From Streptomyces chumphonensis (lineage in GTDB: Bacteria; Actinomycetota; Actinomycetes; Streptomycetales; Streptomycetaceae), in contig NZ_JACXYU010000002.1 of NCBI RefSeq assembly GCF_014779715.1, forward strand, positions 434,001-498,000: DNA of 64,000 nt, in the 5' to 3' direction. The notes under the pieces are model-generated. The model did no database searches, had not been told where the DNA came from, and worked only from the letters and a program-made list of their open reading frames with translations. Below, piece after piece: positions 41,394-50,656 of this stretch; position 1 is the first letter of the stretch, and every line of letters begins with the position of its first letter. The position numbers and the translations under genes were made by a program.

Positions 41394-43088
41394 ATGGCCG
41401 ACACGCCCGAGCAAGCCACCGCCCCGACGCGCCGCAGGACCGGCCGCCACCGTGGCGAAGGCCAGTGGGCCAAGGGACACTTCACCCCCCTCAACGCCAA
41501 CGAGCAGACCAAGAAGGACGATGACGGTCTCAATGTGCGGACACGCATTGAGACGATCTACGCCCACCGCGGCTTCGCGTCCATCGACGGCGCCGACCTC
41601 CGGGGCCGGATGCGCTGGTGGGGCCTCTACACGCAGCGCAGGCCCGGCATCGACGGCGGCAAGACGGCCGTGCTGGAGCCGGAGGAGCTGGACGACGAGT
41701 ACTTCATGCTCCGCGTCCGCGTCGACGGCGGCCGGCTGACCACCGAGCAGCTGCGCGTCATCGGCGAGATCTCGCAGGAGTTCGCGCGCGGGACCGCCGA
41801 CATCACCGACCGGCAGAACATCCAGTACCACTGGATCCGCATCGAGGACATGCCGGAGATCTGGCGTCGCCTGGAAGGCGTGGGACTGTCCACGACCGAG
41901 GCCTGCGGCGACACCCCGCGCGTCATCCTCGGCTCGCCCGTCGCGGGCATCGCGGCCGACGAGATCATCGACGGCACCCCCGCCGTCGACGAGGTGCACC
42001 GCCGCGTCGTGGGCAATCCCGCCTACTCCAACCTCCCGCGCAAGTTCAAGTCCGCGATCTCCGGCTCGCCGGTGCTGGACGTGGCCCACGAGATCAACGA
42101 CATCGCCTTCGTCGGCGTGCACCACCCGGAGCTCGGCCCGGGCTTCGACGTGTGGGTGGGCGGCGGCCTGTCCACGAACCCGAAGATCGGCGTGCGACTC
42201 GGCGCCTGGACACCCCTGGAGGAGGTCGCCGACGTCTTCGAGGGCGTCGTCTCGATCTTCCGGGACTACGGCTACCGGCGGCTGCGCAACCGGGCCCGCA
42301 TCAAGTTCCTCGTGGCCGACTGGGGCCCGGAGAAGTTCCGCCGGGTGCTGGAGGACGAGTACCTCGGCCGCAAGCTGGCCGACGGCCCGGCGCCGGACGC
42401 CCCCGTCGAGCGCTGGCGCGACCACGTCGGCGTGCACCGGCAGAAGGACGGCCGCTTCTACGTCGGCTTCGCCCCGCGCGTGGGCCGGGTGGACGGCGCG
42501 ACACTGACCAAGATCGCCGACCTCGCCGAGGCACACGGCTCCGCGCGGGTGCGCACCACGGTCGAGCAGAAGATGATCATCCTCGACGTGCCCGAGGAGC
42601 AGGTGCGGGCGCTCACCGACGAGCTGGCCGCGCTCGACCTCACCACGCGCCCCTCCTCCTTCCGGCGCGGCACCATGGCCTGCACCGGCATCGAGTTCTG
42701 CAAGCTCGCCATCGTGGAGACCAAGGGCCGGGGCCAGAGCCTCATCGAGGAGATGGAGCGGCGGCTGCCCGGCTTCGCCGAGCCGATCACCATCAACATC
42801 AACGGCTGCCCCAACTCCTGCGCCCGCATCCAGGTCGCGGACATCGGCCTCAAGGGGCAGCTCGTCCTGGACGACGAGGGCAACCAGGTCGAGGGCTACC
42901 AGGTGCACCTGGGCGGCTCGCTGGGACTGGACCCCGGCTTCGGCCGCAAGGTGCGCGGGCTGAAGGTGACGGCCGACGGCCTCGCCGACTACGTGGAACG
43001 GGTTCTGCGGGCGTTCGAGGAACAACGCACCGAGGGCGAGCGGTTCTCCCAGTGGGTGACCCGGGCTGACGAGGGGTCACTGAAATGA
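41394..43088 (+). CDS. sir: Ferredoxin-dependent sulfite reductase (siroheme/4Fe-4S)
   Basis: The 564-aa enzyme reduces sulfite to sulfide with six electrons. The Cys ligands for the siroheme-[4Fe-4S] centre are C430 and C436 in CTGIEFC, and C472 and C476 in NGCPNSC. Two nitrite/sulfite reductase half domains are present. The ATG at 41394 is preceded by AAGGACC. It leads an operon of coupled sulfur genes and overlaps the following zinc-ribbon gene by 4 bp. The sirohydrochlorin chelatase at the end of the operon would supply its siroheme. Confidence 0.93.
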   Translation: MADTPEQATAPTRRRTGRHRGEGQWAKGHFTPLNANEQTKKDDDGLNVRTRIETIYAHRGFASIDGADLRGRMRWWGLYTQRRPGIDGGKTAVLEPEELDDEYFMLRVRVDGGRLTTEQLRVIGEISQEFARGTADITDRQNIQYHWIRIEDMPEIWRRLEGVGLSTTEACGDTPRVILGSPVAGIAADEIIDGTPAVDEVHRRVVGNPAYSNLPRKFKSAISGSPVLDVAHEINDIAFVGVHHPELGPGFDVWVGGGLSTNPKIGVRLGAWTPLEEVADVFEGVVSIFRDYGYRRLRNRARIKFLVADWGPEKFRRVLEDEYLGRKLADGPAPDAPVERWRDHVGVHRQKDGRFYVGFAPRVGRVDGATLTKIADLAEAHGSARVRTTVEQKMIILDVPEEQVRALTDELAALDLTTRPSSFRRGTMACTGIEFCKLAIVETKGRGQSLIEEMERRLPGFAEPITININGCPNSCARIQVADIGLKGQLVLDDEGNQVEGYQVHLGGSLGLDPGFGRKVRGLKVTADGLADYVERVLRAFEEQRTEGERFSQWVTRADEGSLK

Positions 43089-43288
43089 GCGAGCGGGCCG
43101 CCCCGTTCTACTGCCCCTACTGCGGGGACGAGGACCTGCGGCCGTCCGAGGAGGGGCACGGCGCCTGGGAGTGCGGCGCCTGCAACCGGGCCTTCCGGCT
43201 GTCCTTCCTCGGCCTGCTCTCCCGGGGCTTCGCGCGGGACGCGCGGCGACCCGGGACGACCGACGACCACGAGGGGGGAACCGCATGA
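43085..43288 (+). CDS. Small zinc-ribbon protein of the sulfur operon
   Basis: The 67-aa protein has two CxxC pairs (CPYCGD and CGAC) that should bind one zinc or Fe ion. A short basic/aromatic tail follows. It lies between sir and cysH with 4-bp overlaps at both ends, a position conserved in Streptomyces sulfur operons. Its role is unknown; a ferredoxin-like or assembly partner of sulfite reductase is possible. Confidence 0.82.
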   Translation: MSERAAPFYCPYCGDEDLRPSEEGHGAWECGACNRAFRLSFLGLLSRGFARDARRPGTTDDHEGGTA

Positions 43289-43977
43289 GAACCGCGACCG
43301 ACCTGCGGGAGCTGGCCGAGGAGGCCGGGCGGGAGCTGGAGGACGCCTCGGCGACCGACATCCTGCGCTGGGCCGCCGAGACCTTCGAGAAGCGCTTCTG
43401 CGTGACCTCCTCCATGGAGGACGCCGTGGTCGCGCACCTGGCCTCCCGGGTCTTCCCCGGTGTGGACGTCGTCTTCCTGGACACCGGCTACCACTTCCCC
43501 GAGACCATCGGGACCCGGGACGCCGTCGAGGCGGTGATGGACGTCAACGTCATCACCCTCACCCCCCGGCAGACCGTGGCCGAACAGGACGCGCAGTACG
43601 GCCCGAAGCTCCACGACCGCGACCCCGACCGGTGCTGCGCGCTGCGCAAGGTCGCACCGCTGCGCGAGGGCCTCACCGGCTACGACGCGTGGGCGACCGG
43701 GCTGCGCCGCGAGGAGTCCCCCACCCGGGCGGGCACGCCCGTCGTGGGCTGGGACGAGAAGCGGGAGAAGGTGAAGGTCTCCCCCATCGCGCGCTGGACG
43801 CAGGAGGACGTGGACGCCTACGTCGCCGAGCACGGCGTGCTGACCAACCCGCTGCTGTGGGACGGCTATCCGTCCATCGGCTGCGCCCCCTGCACCCGCC
43901 GCGTGGCGCCGGGCGAGGACGCCCGTGCCGGGCGCTGGGCGGGTTCCGGCAAGACCGAGTGCGGGCTGCACGGCTGA
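43285..43977 (+). CDS. cysH: APS reductase (CysH family, 4Fe-4S type)
   Basis: The 230-aa protein shows the CC...CxxC cluster motif (DRCCALRK and CAPC), which marks the [4Fe-4S] APS reductase type rather than the cluster-free PAPS reductase. The catalytic C-terminal ECGLH is present. It reduces adenylyl sulfate to sulfite with thioredoxin. Starts and stops overlap its neighbours, so it is coupled. Confidence 0.92.
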   Translation: MRTATDLRELAEEAGRELEDASATDILRWAAETFEKRFCVTSSMEDAVVAHLASRVFPGVDVVFLDTGYHFPETIGTRDAVEAVMDVNVITLTPRQTVAEQDAQYGPKLHDRDPDRCCALRKVAPLREGLTGYDAWATGLRREESPTRAGTPVVGWDEKREKVKVSPIARWTQEDVDAYVAEHGVLTNPLLWDGYPSIGCAPCTRRVAPGEDARAGRWAGSGKTECGLHG

Positions 43978-44564
43978 TGAGTGACCAGACGCGGGAAGCG
44001 CAGGGAGCGCAGAGGATGACTGAGGCAGGACGCGGGGGCGGCACGGTCTGGCTGACCGGGCTGCCGAGCGCGGGCAAGACGACGATCGCGCACGCGCTCG
44101 CCGCCCGGCTGGCCGAGGCCGGCCGGCGGACCGAGGTGCTGGACGGCGACGAGATCAGGGAGTTCCTCTCCGCCGGACTCGGCTTCTCCCGGGAGGACCG
44201 CCACACCAACGTGCAGCGGATCGGCTTCGTCGCCGAGCTGCTCGCGTCGCACGGCGTCACCGTGCTCGTGCCCGTGATCGCGCCGTACGCGGACAGCCGC
44301 GAGGCGGTGCGCAAGCGCCACGAGCGGGCGGGCACGCCGTACGTCGAGGTGCACGTGGCCACGCCCGTCGAGGTGTGCTCCGAGCGCGACGTCAAGGGGC
44401 TCTACGCCCGGCAGGCGGCCGGGGAGATCTCCGGGCTGACCGGTGTGGACGACCCGTACGAGGCTCCGGCCGACCCGGACCTGCGCATCGCGGCGCACGA
44501 GCAGGGCGTCGCCGAGTCGGCCGCGGCCGTGCACACGCTGCTGACCGAGAGGGGACTGGCATGA
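43977..44564 (+). CDS. cysC: APS kinase
   Basis: The 195-aa kinase carries the P-loop GLPSAGKTT and the APS-binding segments [28 protein letters not shown] and [30 protein letters not shown]. It phosphorylates APS to PAPS. Because cysH is of the APS reductase type, PAPS is not required for sulfite production; it may serve sulfotransferases. TGATG joins it to cysH and ATGA to cysD. Confidence 0.92.
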   Translation: MSDQTREAQGAQRMTEAGRGGGTVWLTGLPSAGKTTIAHALAARLAEAGRRTEVLDGDEIREFLSAGLGFSREDRHTNVQRIGFVAELLASHGVTVLVPVIAPYADSREAVRKRHERAGTPYVEVHVATPVEVCSERDVKGLYARQAAGEISGLTGVDDPYEAPADPDLRIAAHEQGVAESAAAVHTLLTERGLA

Positions 44565-45496
44565 CGACGGCGACCGCGACCGGCGAGCCCGCCGACAGCC
44601 CGTACGCGCTGAGCCACCTGGACGCGCTGGAGTCCGAGGCGGTGCACATCTTCCGCGAGGTCGCGGGCGAGTTCGAGCGGCCGGTGATCCTCTTCTCCGG
44701 CGGCAAGGACTCCATCGTGATGCTGCACCTGGCGCTGAAGGCGTTCGCGCCGGCCCCCGTGCCCTTCGCCCTGCTGCACGTGGACACCGGGCACAACTTC
44801 CCCGAGGTCATCGAGTACCGCGACCGGACGGTCGCCGAGCACGGGCTGCGGCTGCACGTCGCCTCCGTGCAGGAGTTCATCGACCGCGGCGAGCTGCGCG
44901 AGCGTCCGGACGGCACGCGCAACCCGCTCCAGACGGTGCCGCTGCTGCGGGCCATCGAGGACCACCGGTTCGACGCCGTGTTCGGCGGCGGGCGCCGGGA
45001 CGAGGAGAAGGCCCGCGCCAAGGAGCGCGTCTTCTCGCTGCGCGACGAGTTCGGCGGCTGGAACCCCCGCCGCCAGCGTCCCGAGCTGTGGCAGCTCTAC
45101 AACGGGCGGCACGCGCCGGGCGAGCACGTGCGCGTCTTCCCGCTCTCGAACTGGACCGAGCTGGACGTGTGGCAGTACATCGCGCGGGAGAAGATCGAAC
45201 TCCCGCAGATCTACTACGCCCACGAGCGCGAGGTCTTCGCGCGCAGCGGCATGTGGCTGGCTCCGGGCGAGTGGGGCGGGCCCCGGGAGGGCGAGGCCGT
45301 CGAGCGCCGGCGGGTGCGCTACCGCACGGTCGGCGACATGTCCTGCACCGGCGCCGTCGACTCCGACGCCGACACGATCGAGAAGGTCATCGCCGAGATC
45401 GCCGCCTCCCGGCTGACCGAACGGGGTGCGACCCGGGCCGACGACAAGCTGTCCGAGGCCGCGATGGAAGACCGCAAGCGCGAGGGGTACTTCTGA
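44561..45496 (+). CDS. cysD: Sulfate adenylyltransferase subunit 2
   Basis: The 311-aa PP-loop enzyme carries [12 protein letters not shown], the adenylation motif, and [33 protein letters not shown] and the C-terminal [15 protein letters not shown] typical of CysD. With CysN it makes APS from ATP and sulfate. It is coupled at both ends. Confidence 0.94.
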   Translation: MTTATATGEPADSPYALSHLDALESEAVHIFREVAGEFERPVILFSGGKDSIVMLHLALKAFAPAPVPFALLHVDTGHNFPEVIEYRDRTVAEHGLRLHVASVQEFIDRGELRERPDGTRNPLQTVPLLRAIEDHRFDAVFGGGRRDEEKARAKERVFSLRDEFGGWNPRRQRPELWQLYNGRHAPGEHVRVFPLSNWTELDVWQYIAREKIELPQIYYAHEREVFARSGMWLAPGEWGGPREGEAVERRRVRYRTVGDMSCTGAVDSDADTIEKVIAEIAASRLTERGATRADDKLSEAAMEDRKREGYF

Positions 45497-46863
45497 TGAG
45501 CCAGACGAGCACGACGCCGGCCGCCGACGTCGAGGGGACGTCCGCCACCTCGCTGCTGCGCTTCGCCACCGCCGGGAGCGTGGACGACGGCAAGTCCACC
45601 CTCGTCGGGCGGCTCCTGCACGACTCCAAGTCGGTGCTGGCCGACCAGTTGGAGGCCGTCGAGCTGGCCTCCCGCAGCCGGGGCCAGGAGGCGCCCGACC
45701 TGGCGCTGCTGACGGACGGCCTGCGCGCCGAGCGCGAGCAGGGCATCACCATCGACGTCGCTTACCGCTACTTCGCCACGCCCCGGCGCCGGTTCATCCT
45801 GGCCGACACCCCCGGGCACGTGCAGTACACCCGCAACATGGTCACCGGCGCCTCGACGGCGGAGCTGGCGGTCGTGCTGGTCGACGCGCGCAACGGCGTC
45901 GTCGAGCAGACCCGGCGGCACGCCGCCGTGGCCGCGCTGCTGCGCGTCCCGCACGTGGTGCTCGCGGTGAACAAGATGGACCTCGTCGGCTACGAGGAGT
46001 CCGTCTTCGCCGCCATCGCCGAGGAGTTCACCCGGTACGCGGCCTCCCTCGGCGTCCCGGAGATCACCGCCGTACCCATCTCCGCGCTGGTGGGCGACAA
46101 CGTGGTGACGCCCTCGGCGCACATGGACTGGTACGCCGGGCCGACCGTGCTGGAGCACCTGGAGACGGTCCCCGTCGCCCACGACCCCTCCGACGACGTG
46201 GCCCGCTTCCCCGTCCAGTACGTGATCCGGCCGCAGACGCCCGAGGCGCCGGACTACCGGGGCTACGCGGGGCAGATCGCCTCCGGCGTGCTGCGGGTGG
46301 GCCAGGCCGTCACCGTCCTGCCCTCGGGCCGGACGTCGACGATCGAGGGCATCGACGCGCTCGGCACGGCCGTGGACGTCGCCTGGGCGCCCCAGTCGGT
46401 GACGCTGCGGCTCAGCGACGACCTCGACATCTCCCGGGGCGATCTCATCGCCCCGACGGACGCGAGCGTCAGCCCGAGCCAGGACCTCACCGCCACCGTG
46501 TGCCACCTGCACGACAGCCCGCTCACCGTGGGGCGGCGCGTGCTGCTCAAGCACACGACCCGCACGGTCAAGGCCATCGTCAAGCAGATCCCCTCCCGGC
46601 TCACGCTGGACGACCTCTCCCAGCACCCGGAGCCCGGGGAGCTGACCGCCAACGACATCGGCCGGGTCGTCCTGCGCACCGCCGAACCGCTGGCCGTCGA
46701 CCCCTACGCCGACTCCCGGCGCACGGGATCGTTCCTGCTGATCGACCCCGCCGACGGCTCGACGCTGACCGCCGGCATGGCCGGTGACGCCTTCGCCGAG
46801 GCCGCCGCGAACGCCGCCGACGGCCGCCGGGCCGCGGTCGACGACGAGGGCTGGGACTTCTGA
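45496..46863 (+). CDS. cysN: Sulfate adenylyltransferase subunit 1 (GTPase)
   Basis: The 455-aa GTPase of the EF-Tu class has a P-loop GSVDDGKST, EREQGITIDVAYRYF, DTPGHVQYTRNM and NKMDL motifs. It drives APS synthesis with CysD. No CysC domain is fused to its C-terminus. It ends 217 bp before the ABC ATPase gene; in related operons a sulfonate-binding lipoprotein is expected nearby and is missing. Confidence 0.94.
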   Translation: MSQTSTTPAADVEGTSATSLLRFATAGSVDDGKSTLVGRLLHDSKSVLADQLEAVELASRSRGQEAPDLALLTDGLRAEREQGITIDVAYRYFATPRRRFILADTPGHVQYTRNMVTGASTAELAVVLVDARNGVVEQTRRHAAVAALLRVPHVVLAVNKMDLVGYEESVFAAIAEEFTRYAASLGVPEITAVPISALVGDNVVTPSAHMDWYAGPTVLEHLETVPVAHDPSDDVARFPVQYVIRPQTPEAPDYRGYAGQIASGVLRVGQAVTVLPSGRTSTIEGIDALGTAVDVAWAPQSVTLRLSDDLDISRGDLIAPTDASVSPSQDLTATVCHLHDSPLTVGRRVLLKHTTRTVKAIVKQIPSRLTLDDLSQHPEPGELTANDIGRVVLRTAEPLAVDPYADSRRTGSFLLIDPADGSTLTAGMAGDAFAEAAANAADGRRAAVDDEGWDF

Positions 46864-47080
46864 CATGAACGGTGTCCCGGTGGGCCCGGCGGGACGGGCC
46901 GCGTACGCGACGTTCGACCGGCGCGGTGTCCGCGTCGGCAGCGGCCCCCTCGGCAGCGGCCAGGGCGGCATGGGGCGATGCCGCCGGTGACGCCCGCTCC
47001 GCCCGCACCACCTCCGTACGTCCGATCTCACCTGCCGTAGCGCCGCCCGCCCGGGTGGCGAAGACGAGAGGACACCCCAC

Positions 47081-47893
47081 GTGCCCACGCACCTCGCCAC
47101 CCCGGCCACGGCCCCCGCCACGGCTCCCTCGGCGGACTCCCCCGCCCCCTACGCGGTACGGCTGGACCACGTCTCGAAGGCGTTCGGCCGCCGGGGCGCG
47201 CAGCAGCTCGTGCTCGACGACATCCAGCTCCAGGCCGCGCCGGGCGAGTTCGTGTGCCTGCTCGGTGCCTCGGGGTGCGGCAAGTCGACCCTGCTGAACC
47301 TGGTCGCCGGGCTCGACCAGCCCACGTCCGGCACCGCCCAGGTGCCCTTCGGGCGTCCCGCGCTGATGTTCCAGGACCACGCGCTGTTCCCGTGGCTGAG
47401 CGCGGGCCGCAACGTCGAACTGGCGCTGAAACTGGCCGGGGTGCCCAAGGCGCGGCGGCGGGAGCAGGCCGCCGAGCTGCTGGACCTCGTGCGGCTCCCG
47501 GACGCGTACGGCAAGCGGGTGCACCAGCTCTCCGGCGGGATGCGGCAGCGTGTCGCGCTGGCCCGCTCGCTCGCGCAGGGCAGCGAGGTGCTGCTCATGG
47601 ACGAGCCGTTCGCCGCGCTGGACGCCATCACCCGCGACCTGCTGCACGACGAGCTGAGCCGGGTCTGGCAGGAGCGGAAGCTGACGGTCCTGTTCGTCAC
47701 GCACAACGTGCGGGAGGCCGTCCGGCTGGGCCAGCGCGTCGTCCTGCTGTCCTCCCGCCCCGGACGCGTCGCCCGCGAGTGGGACGTCGACCTGCCCTAC
47801 CCCCGGCGCATCGAGGACTCCGGCGTCACCTCGCTCGCCCGGGAGATCACCGGCCACCTGCACCAGGAGATCGTGCGCCATGCCCGTCACTGA
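47081..47893 (+). CDS. ssuB: SsuB/TauB-type sulfonate/sulfate ABC ATPase
   Basis: The 270-aa ATPase has Walker A GASGCGKST, signature LSGGMRQRVALARSL, Walker B VLLMDEPFAALD and H-loop FVTHNVREAVRL. The short, NitT/TauT-type length and the operon suggest import of sulfonates or another sulfur source. GTG start. The next gene begins 14 bp inside it. Confidence 0.85.
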   Translation: MPTHLATPATAPATAPSADSPAPYAVRLDHVSKAFGRRGAQQLVLDDIQLQAAPGEFVCLLGASGCGKSTLLNLVAGLDQPTSGTAQVPFGRPALMFQDHALFPWLSAGRNVELALKLAGVPKARRREQAAELLDLVRLPDAYGKRVHQLSGGMRQRVALARSLAQGSEVLLMDEPFAALDAITRDLLHDELSRVWQERKLTVLFVTHNVREAVRLGQRVVLLSSRPGRVAREWDVDLPYPRRIEDSGVTSLAREITGHLHQEIVRHARH

Positions 47894-48773
47894 CGCCGTG
47901 GGCACCCCCGCCTCCGGGCGCGGCCGGGGCCCCGAGGCGGACGACGCGGTGGAGATGGCCTCCGGGCTCGACGCCCTGGAGAGCCAGCCCGCCGCCGAGA
48001 CCTCCCGCCGCGTCCTGGCCAAGACCGCCCCGCCGCTGCTCGCCGTCGTGGCGGTGCTGGCGCTGTGGCAGCTCGCCCACGTACTCGGCTGGTCGGAGCG
48101 GCTGCCCTCCCCCGCGGCCGTCGCCGGGGAGCTGGGCGACGCCCTGGCGGACGGCACGCTGCTGCCCTCGCTCGGGCACAGCGTCCTGCGCTGCCTCGTC
48201 GGTTTCACCGCCTCCGCCGTCCTCGGCGTCCCGCTCGGCGTGCTGCTCACCCGGATCGCCGCACTGCGCACGGTGCTCGGGCCGGTGCTCGCGGCCCTCC
48301 AGTCGCTGCCGGCGGCGGCCCTGGTGCCGGTCGCCGTCATCGGGCTCGGCCCCTCGGAGGGCGCGGTGTACGCCGTCGTGCTGCTCGGTGCCGTCCCGTC
48401 CATCGCCGTCGGAGTGGCCGCCGGGATCGACCAGGTGCCGCCGCTCCTGCTGCGCGCCGGACGCTCCATGGGAGCGCGCGGCCCGAGCGGCGCCCTGCAC
48501 ATCCTGCTCCCCGCCGCGCTGCCCGGGCTCATCGCCGCGCTGCGGCAGGGCTGGACGTTCGGCTGGCGGGCGCTGATGACGGCCGAGCTGATCACGGCGA
48601 CGCCGCTTCCCGGCATCGGACGGATGCTGGCCGAGGGGAACGCGGCGGAGTCCATGAGCGCGGTCCTGGCGGCCGTGGCGCTCATCCTCGCCGTCGGCGT
48701 CAGCGTCGAGTCGCTGCTGTTCTCCCCGCTCGAACGGCGCGTCCTGCACAACCGCGGCCTCACCGGCCGCTGA
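47880..48773 (+). CDS. ssuC: SsuC/TauC-type sulfonate/sulfate ABC permease
   Basis: The 297-aa protein has six transmembrane helices and the binding-protein-dependent inner-membrane loop (EAA-like, AGRSMGARGPSGALHILLPAALPGLIAAL). It pairs with the overlapping ATPase gene. No substrate-binding protein is encoded here, so it depends on one elsewhere. Confidence 0.85.
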   Translation: MPVTDAVGTPASGRGRGPEADDAVEMASGLDALESQPAAETSRRVLAKTAPPLLAVVAVLALWQLAHVLGWSERLPSPAAVAGELGDALADGTLLPSLGHSVLRCLVGFTASAVLGVPLGVLLTRIAALRTVLGPVLAALQSLPAAALVPVAVIGLGPSEGAVYAVVLLGAVPSIAVGVAAGIDQVPPLLLRAGRSMGARGPSGALHILLPAALPGLIAALRQGWTFGWRALMTAELITATPLPGIGRMLAEGNAAESMSAVLAAVALILAVGVSVESLLFSPLERRVLHNRGLTGR

Positions 48774-48789
48774 CGGAACGGACCCTCCC

Positions 48790-49548
48790 ATGTCTCACCG
48801 GCCCGCCCTGCTGGTCGTCGCCCACGGCTCCCGCGACCCGCGGCACGCCGCGACCGTCGCCGCGCTGTGCCGGCGGGTCCGCGCGCTGCGCCCCGACCTC
48901 CGCGTCGAGGCGGGGCACCTCGACTTCAACGCCCCCTCGGTGCCGCAGGTGCTGCGCCGCCTCGACGCCGAGGGCGTGCGGGACGTCGTCGCCCTGCCGC
49001 TGCTGCTGACCCGGGCCTTCCACGCCAAGAGCGACATCCCCGCCGTGTTGCGCGAGACGGAGGCCCGGCTGCCCCGGCTCCGCGTCACCCGGGCCGACGT
49101 GCTCGGCCCGCATCCCCTGCTCACGGCCGCGCTGGAACGCCGCCTGCGGCAGGCGGGGGTGGACCCCGCCGACGCCGGGTCGACCGGGATCGTGCTGGCG
49201 GCGGCGGGCTCCTCGGACCCGGAGGCGATCGCAGTGATCGCAGAAACCGCGCGGGAGTGGCGGCGTACCACCGGTTGGTGCGCCGTGCGGCCTGCGTTCG
49301 CCTCCGCATCACCGCCCCGCACGGCGGACGTCGTCCGCGCCCTGCGCGCCGACGGCGTCCGCCGGGTGGCGGTCGCCCCCTACGTCGTCGCGCCCGGCTT
49401 CCTGCCCGACCGCATCGCCGCCGGTGCGGCCGAGGCGGGGGCCGACGTCCTGGCGCCCGTCCTCGGCGACGCCCCCGAGCTGGCGCGGCTGCTGCTCACC
49501 CGCTTCCGGCAGGCATGCCTCCGGTCCGCCATGCCGGCGGCGGCTTAG
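48790..49548 (+). CDS. Sirohydrochlorin chelatase (CbiX/SirB family)
   Basis: The 252-aa protein begins LLVVAHGSRDPRHAATVAAL, the chelatase signature with its metal-binding His, and shows a second half-domain (VRRVAVAPYVVAPGFLPDRI). It would insert iron into sirohydrochlorin to make siroheme for the sulfite reductase at the head of the operon. CbiX-like cobalt insertion is an alternative. It starts 16 bp after the permease stop. Confidence 0.9.
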   Translation: MSHRPALLVVAHGSRDPRHAATVAALCRRVRALRPDLRVEAGHLDFNAPSVPQVLRRLDAEGVRDVVALPLLLTRAFHAKSDIPAVLRETEARLPRLRVTRADVLGPHPLLTAALERRLRQAGVDPADAGSTGIVLAAAGSSDPEAIAVIAETAREWRRTTGWCAVRPAFASASPPRTADVVRALRADGVRRVAVAPYVVAPGFLPDRIAAGAAEAGADVLAPVLGDAPELARLLLTRFRQACLRSAMPAAA

Positions 49549-49632
49549 GGCGGCGCGGGCTTCGCCGGAAGCGGATTCCGCTGTCGGTGATCCACGGTTC
49601 CCGCCCGGTTCCGGTGGGAGCAGAGTGACGCC

Positions 49633-50613
49633 ATGAGACTTCTGATTCTGGGTGGCACCCACTTCGTGGGACGCGCGGTGGCCGAGGAGGGGGTGGCGCG
49701 CGGCTGGGACGTGACGCTCTTCAACCGGGGCACCTCGCCCGCGCCGACCGGCACCCGCTCCCTTCTCGGCGACCGCACCGACCCCGACGGTCCGGCCGCC
49801 CTCGCCGACGGCGTGTGGGACGTCGTGGTGGACACCTGGACGGCCGCGCCGCGCGCCGTCCGGGACGCCGCCGCGCCGCTGTCCGCCTCCGCCGGACGCT
49901 ACGTCTACGTCTCCAGCCGGTCCGTGTACCGCTGGCCCGTCGCGGCGGGCGCGGACGAGACGGCCCCGCTGGTGCCCGGTTCCCCGGACGCCGAGGACGG
50001 CGACTACGGAGCCAACAAGCGCGGCGGGGAGCTCGCGGCCCTGGCCGCCTTCGGGGACCGGGCCCTCCTGCTGCGGGCGGGGCTGATCCTCGGCCCGCAC
50101 GAGGACGTCGGACGGCTGCCGTGGTGGCTGCGCCGCGTCGCCCGGGGCGGACCCGTGCTGGCGCCGGGCCCCCGCGAGCTGCCCCTGCAGTACGTCGACG
50201 CCCGCGACCTGGCGGCGTTCGCGCTGGACGGCGCCGTGGCGGGCCTCTCCGGCCCCTACGACACGGTCGGCCGCTCCGGCGCGGCGACCATGGGCGAGCT
50301 GCTGGACGCCTGCGTCGACGTCACCGGCGCGGACGCCGAGCTGTGCTGGACGGACCCGGAGACGGTCGCGGCGGCCGGGATCGAGCCGTGGTCGGAGCTG
50401 CCCGTGTGGACGCCGCCGGGCGAGCTGCACGGCGCCCTGCACCGCGCGGACGCCGGTCGGGCCCGGGCCGCCGGACTGCGCTGCCGTCCCCTCGCCGCGA
50501 CCGTCGCGGACACCTGGGCGGCGCTCGGTGCCACCCGCCCGCATCCCCGGGCGACCACGGGGCTGTCGCCCGACAAGGAGGCCGCCGCGCTGCGGGCCCG
50601 CGGGGGCGTGTGA
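49633..50613 (+). CDS. NAD-dependent epimerase/reductase-like protein
   Basis: The 326-aa extended-SDR protein has an N-terminal Rossmann motif LILGGTHFVGRAVAEE. The expected catalytic YxxxK is present as DYGANKRGGEL (Tyr/Lys). It resembles Streptomyces reductases of unknown role and the CSP41/isoflavone-reductase branch. No clear substrate. Confidence 0.8.
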   Translation: MRLLILGGTHFVGRAVAEEGVARGWDVTLFNRGTSPAPTGTRSLLGDRTDPDGPAALADGVWDVVVDTWTAAPRAVRDAAAPLSASAGRYVYVSSRSVYRWPVAAGADETAPLVPGSPDAEDGDYGANKRGGELAALAAFGDRALLLRAGLILGPHEDVGRLPWWLRRVARGGPVLAPGPRELPLQYVDARDLAAFALDGAVAGLSGPYDTVGRSGAATMGELLDACVDVTGADAELCWTDPETVAAAGIEPWSELPVWTPPGELHGALHRADAGRARAAGLRCRPLAATVADTWAALGATRPHPRATTGLSPDKEAAALRARGGV

Positions 50614-50618
50614 GGACC

Positions 50619-50648
50619 GGCCGGGCGCGCGGTGGCGCGCGTCCGGCC
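50619..50648. terminator. Bidirectional stem-loop between convergent genes
   Basis: GGCCGGGCGCGC pairs with GCGCGCGTCCGGCC around GGTG, with one bulge. It sits between the epimerase stop and the glycosyltransferase stop. Confidence 0.75.
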
Positions 50649-50656
50649 TCGGGGCC

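Noticed and set aside
46865..46990. 41-codon frame between cysN and the ABC ATPase gene
   Set aside because: No ribosome-binding site of note, Gly/Arg-rich, no resemblance to a lipoprotein; more likely non-coding.
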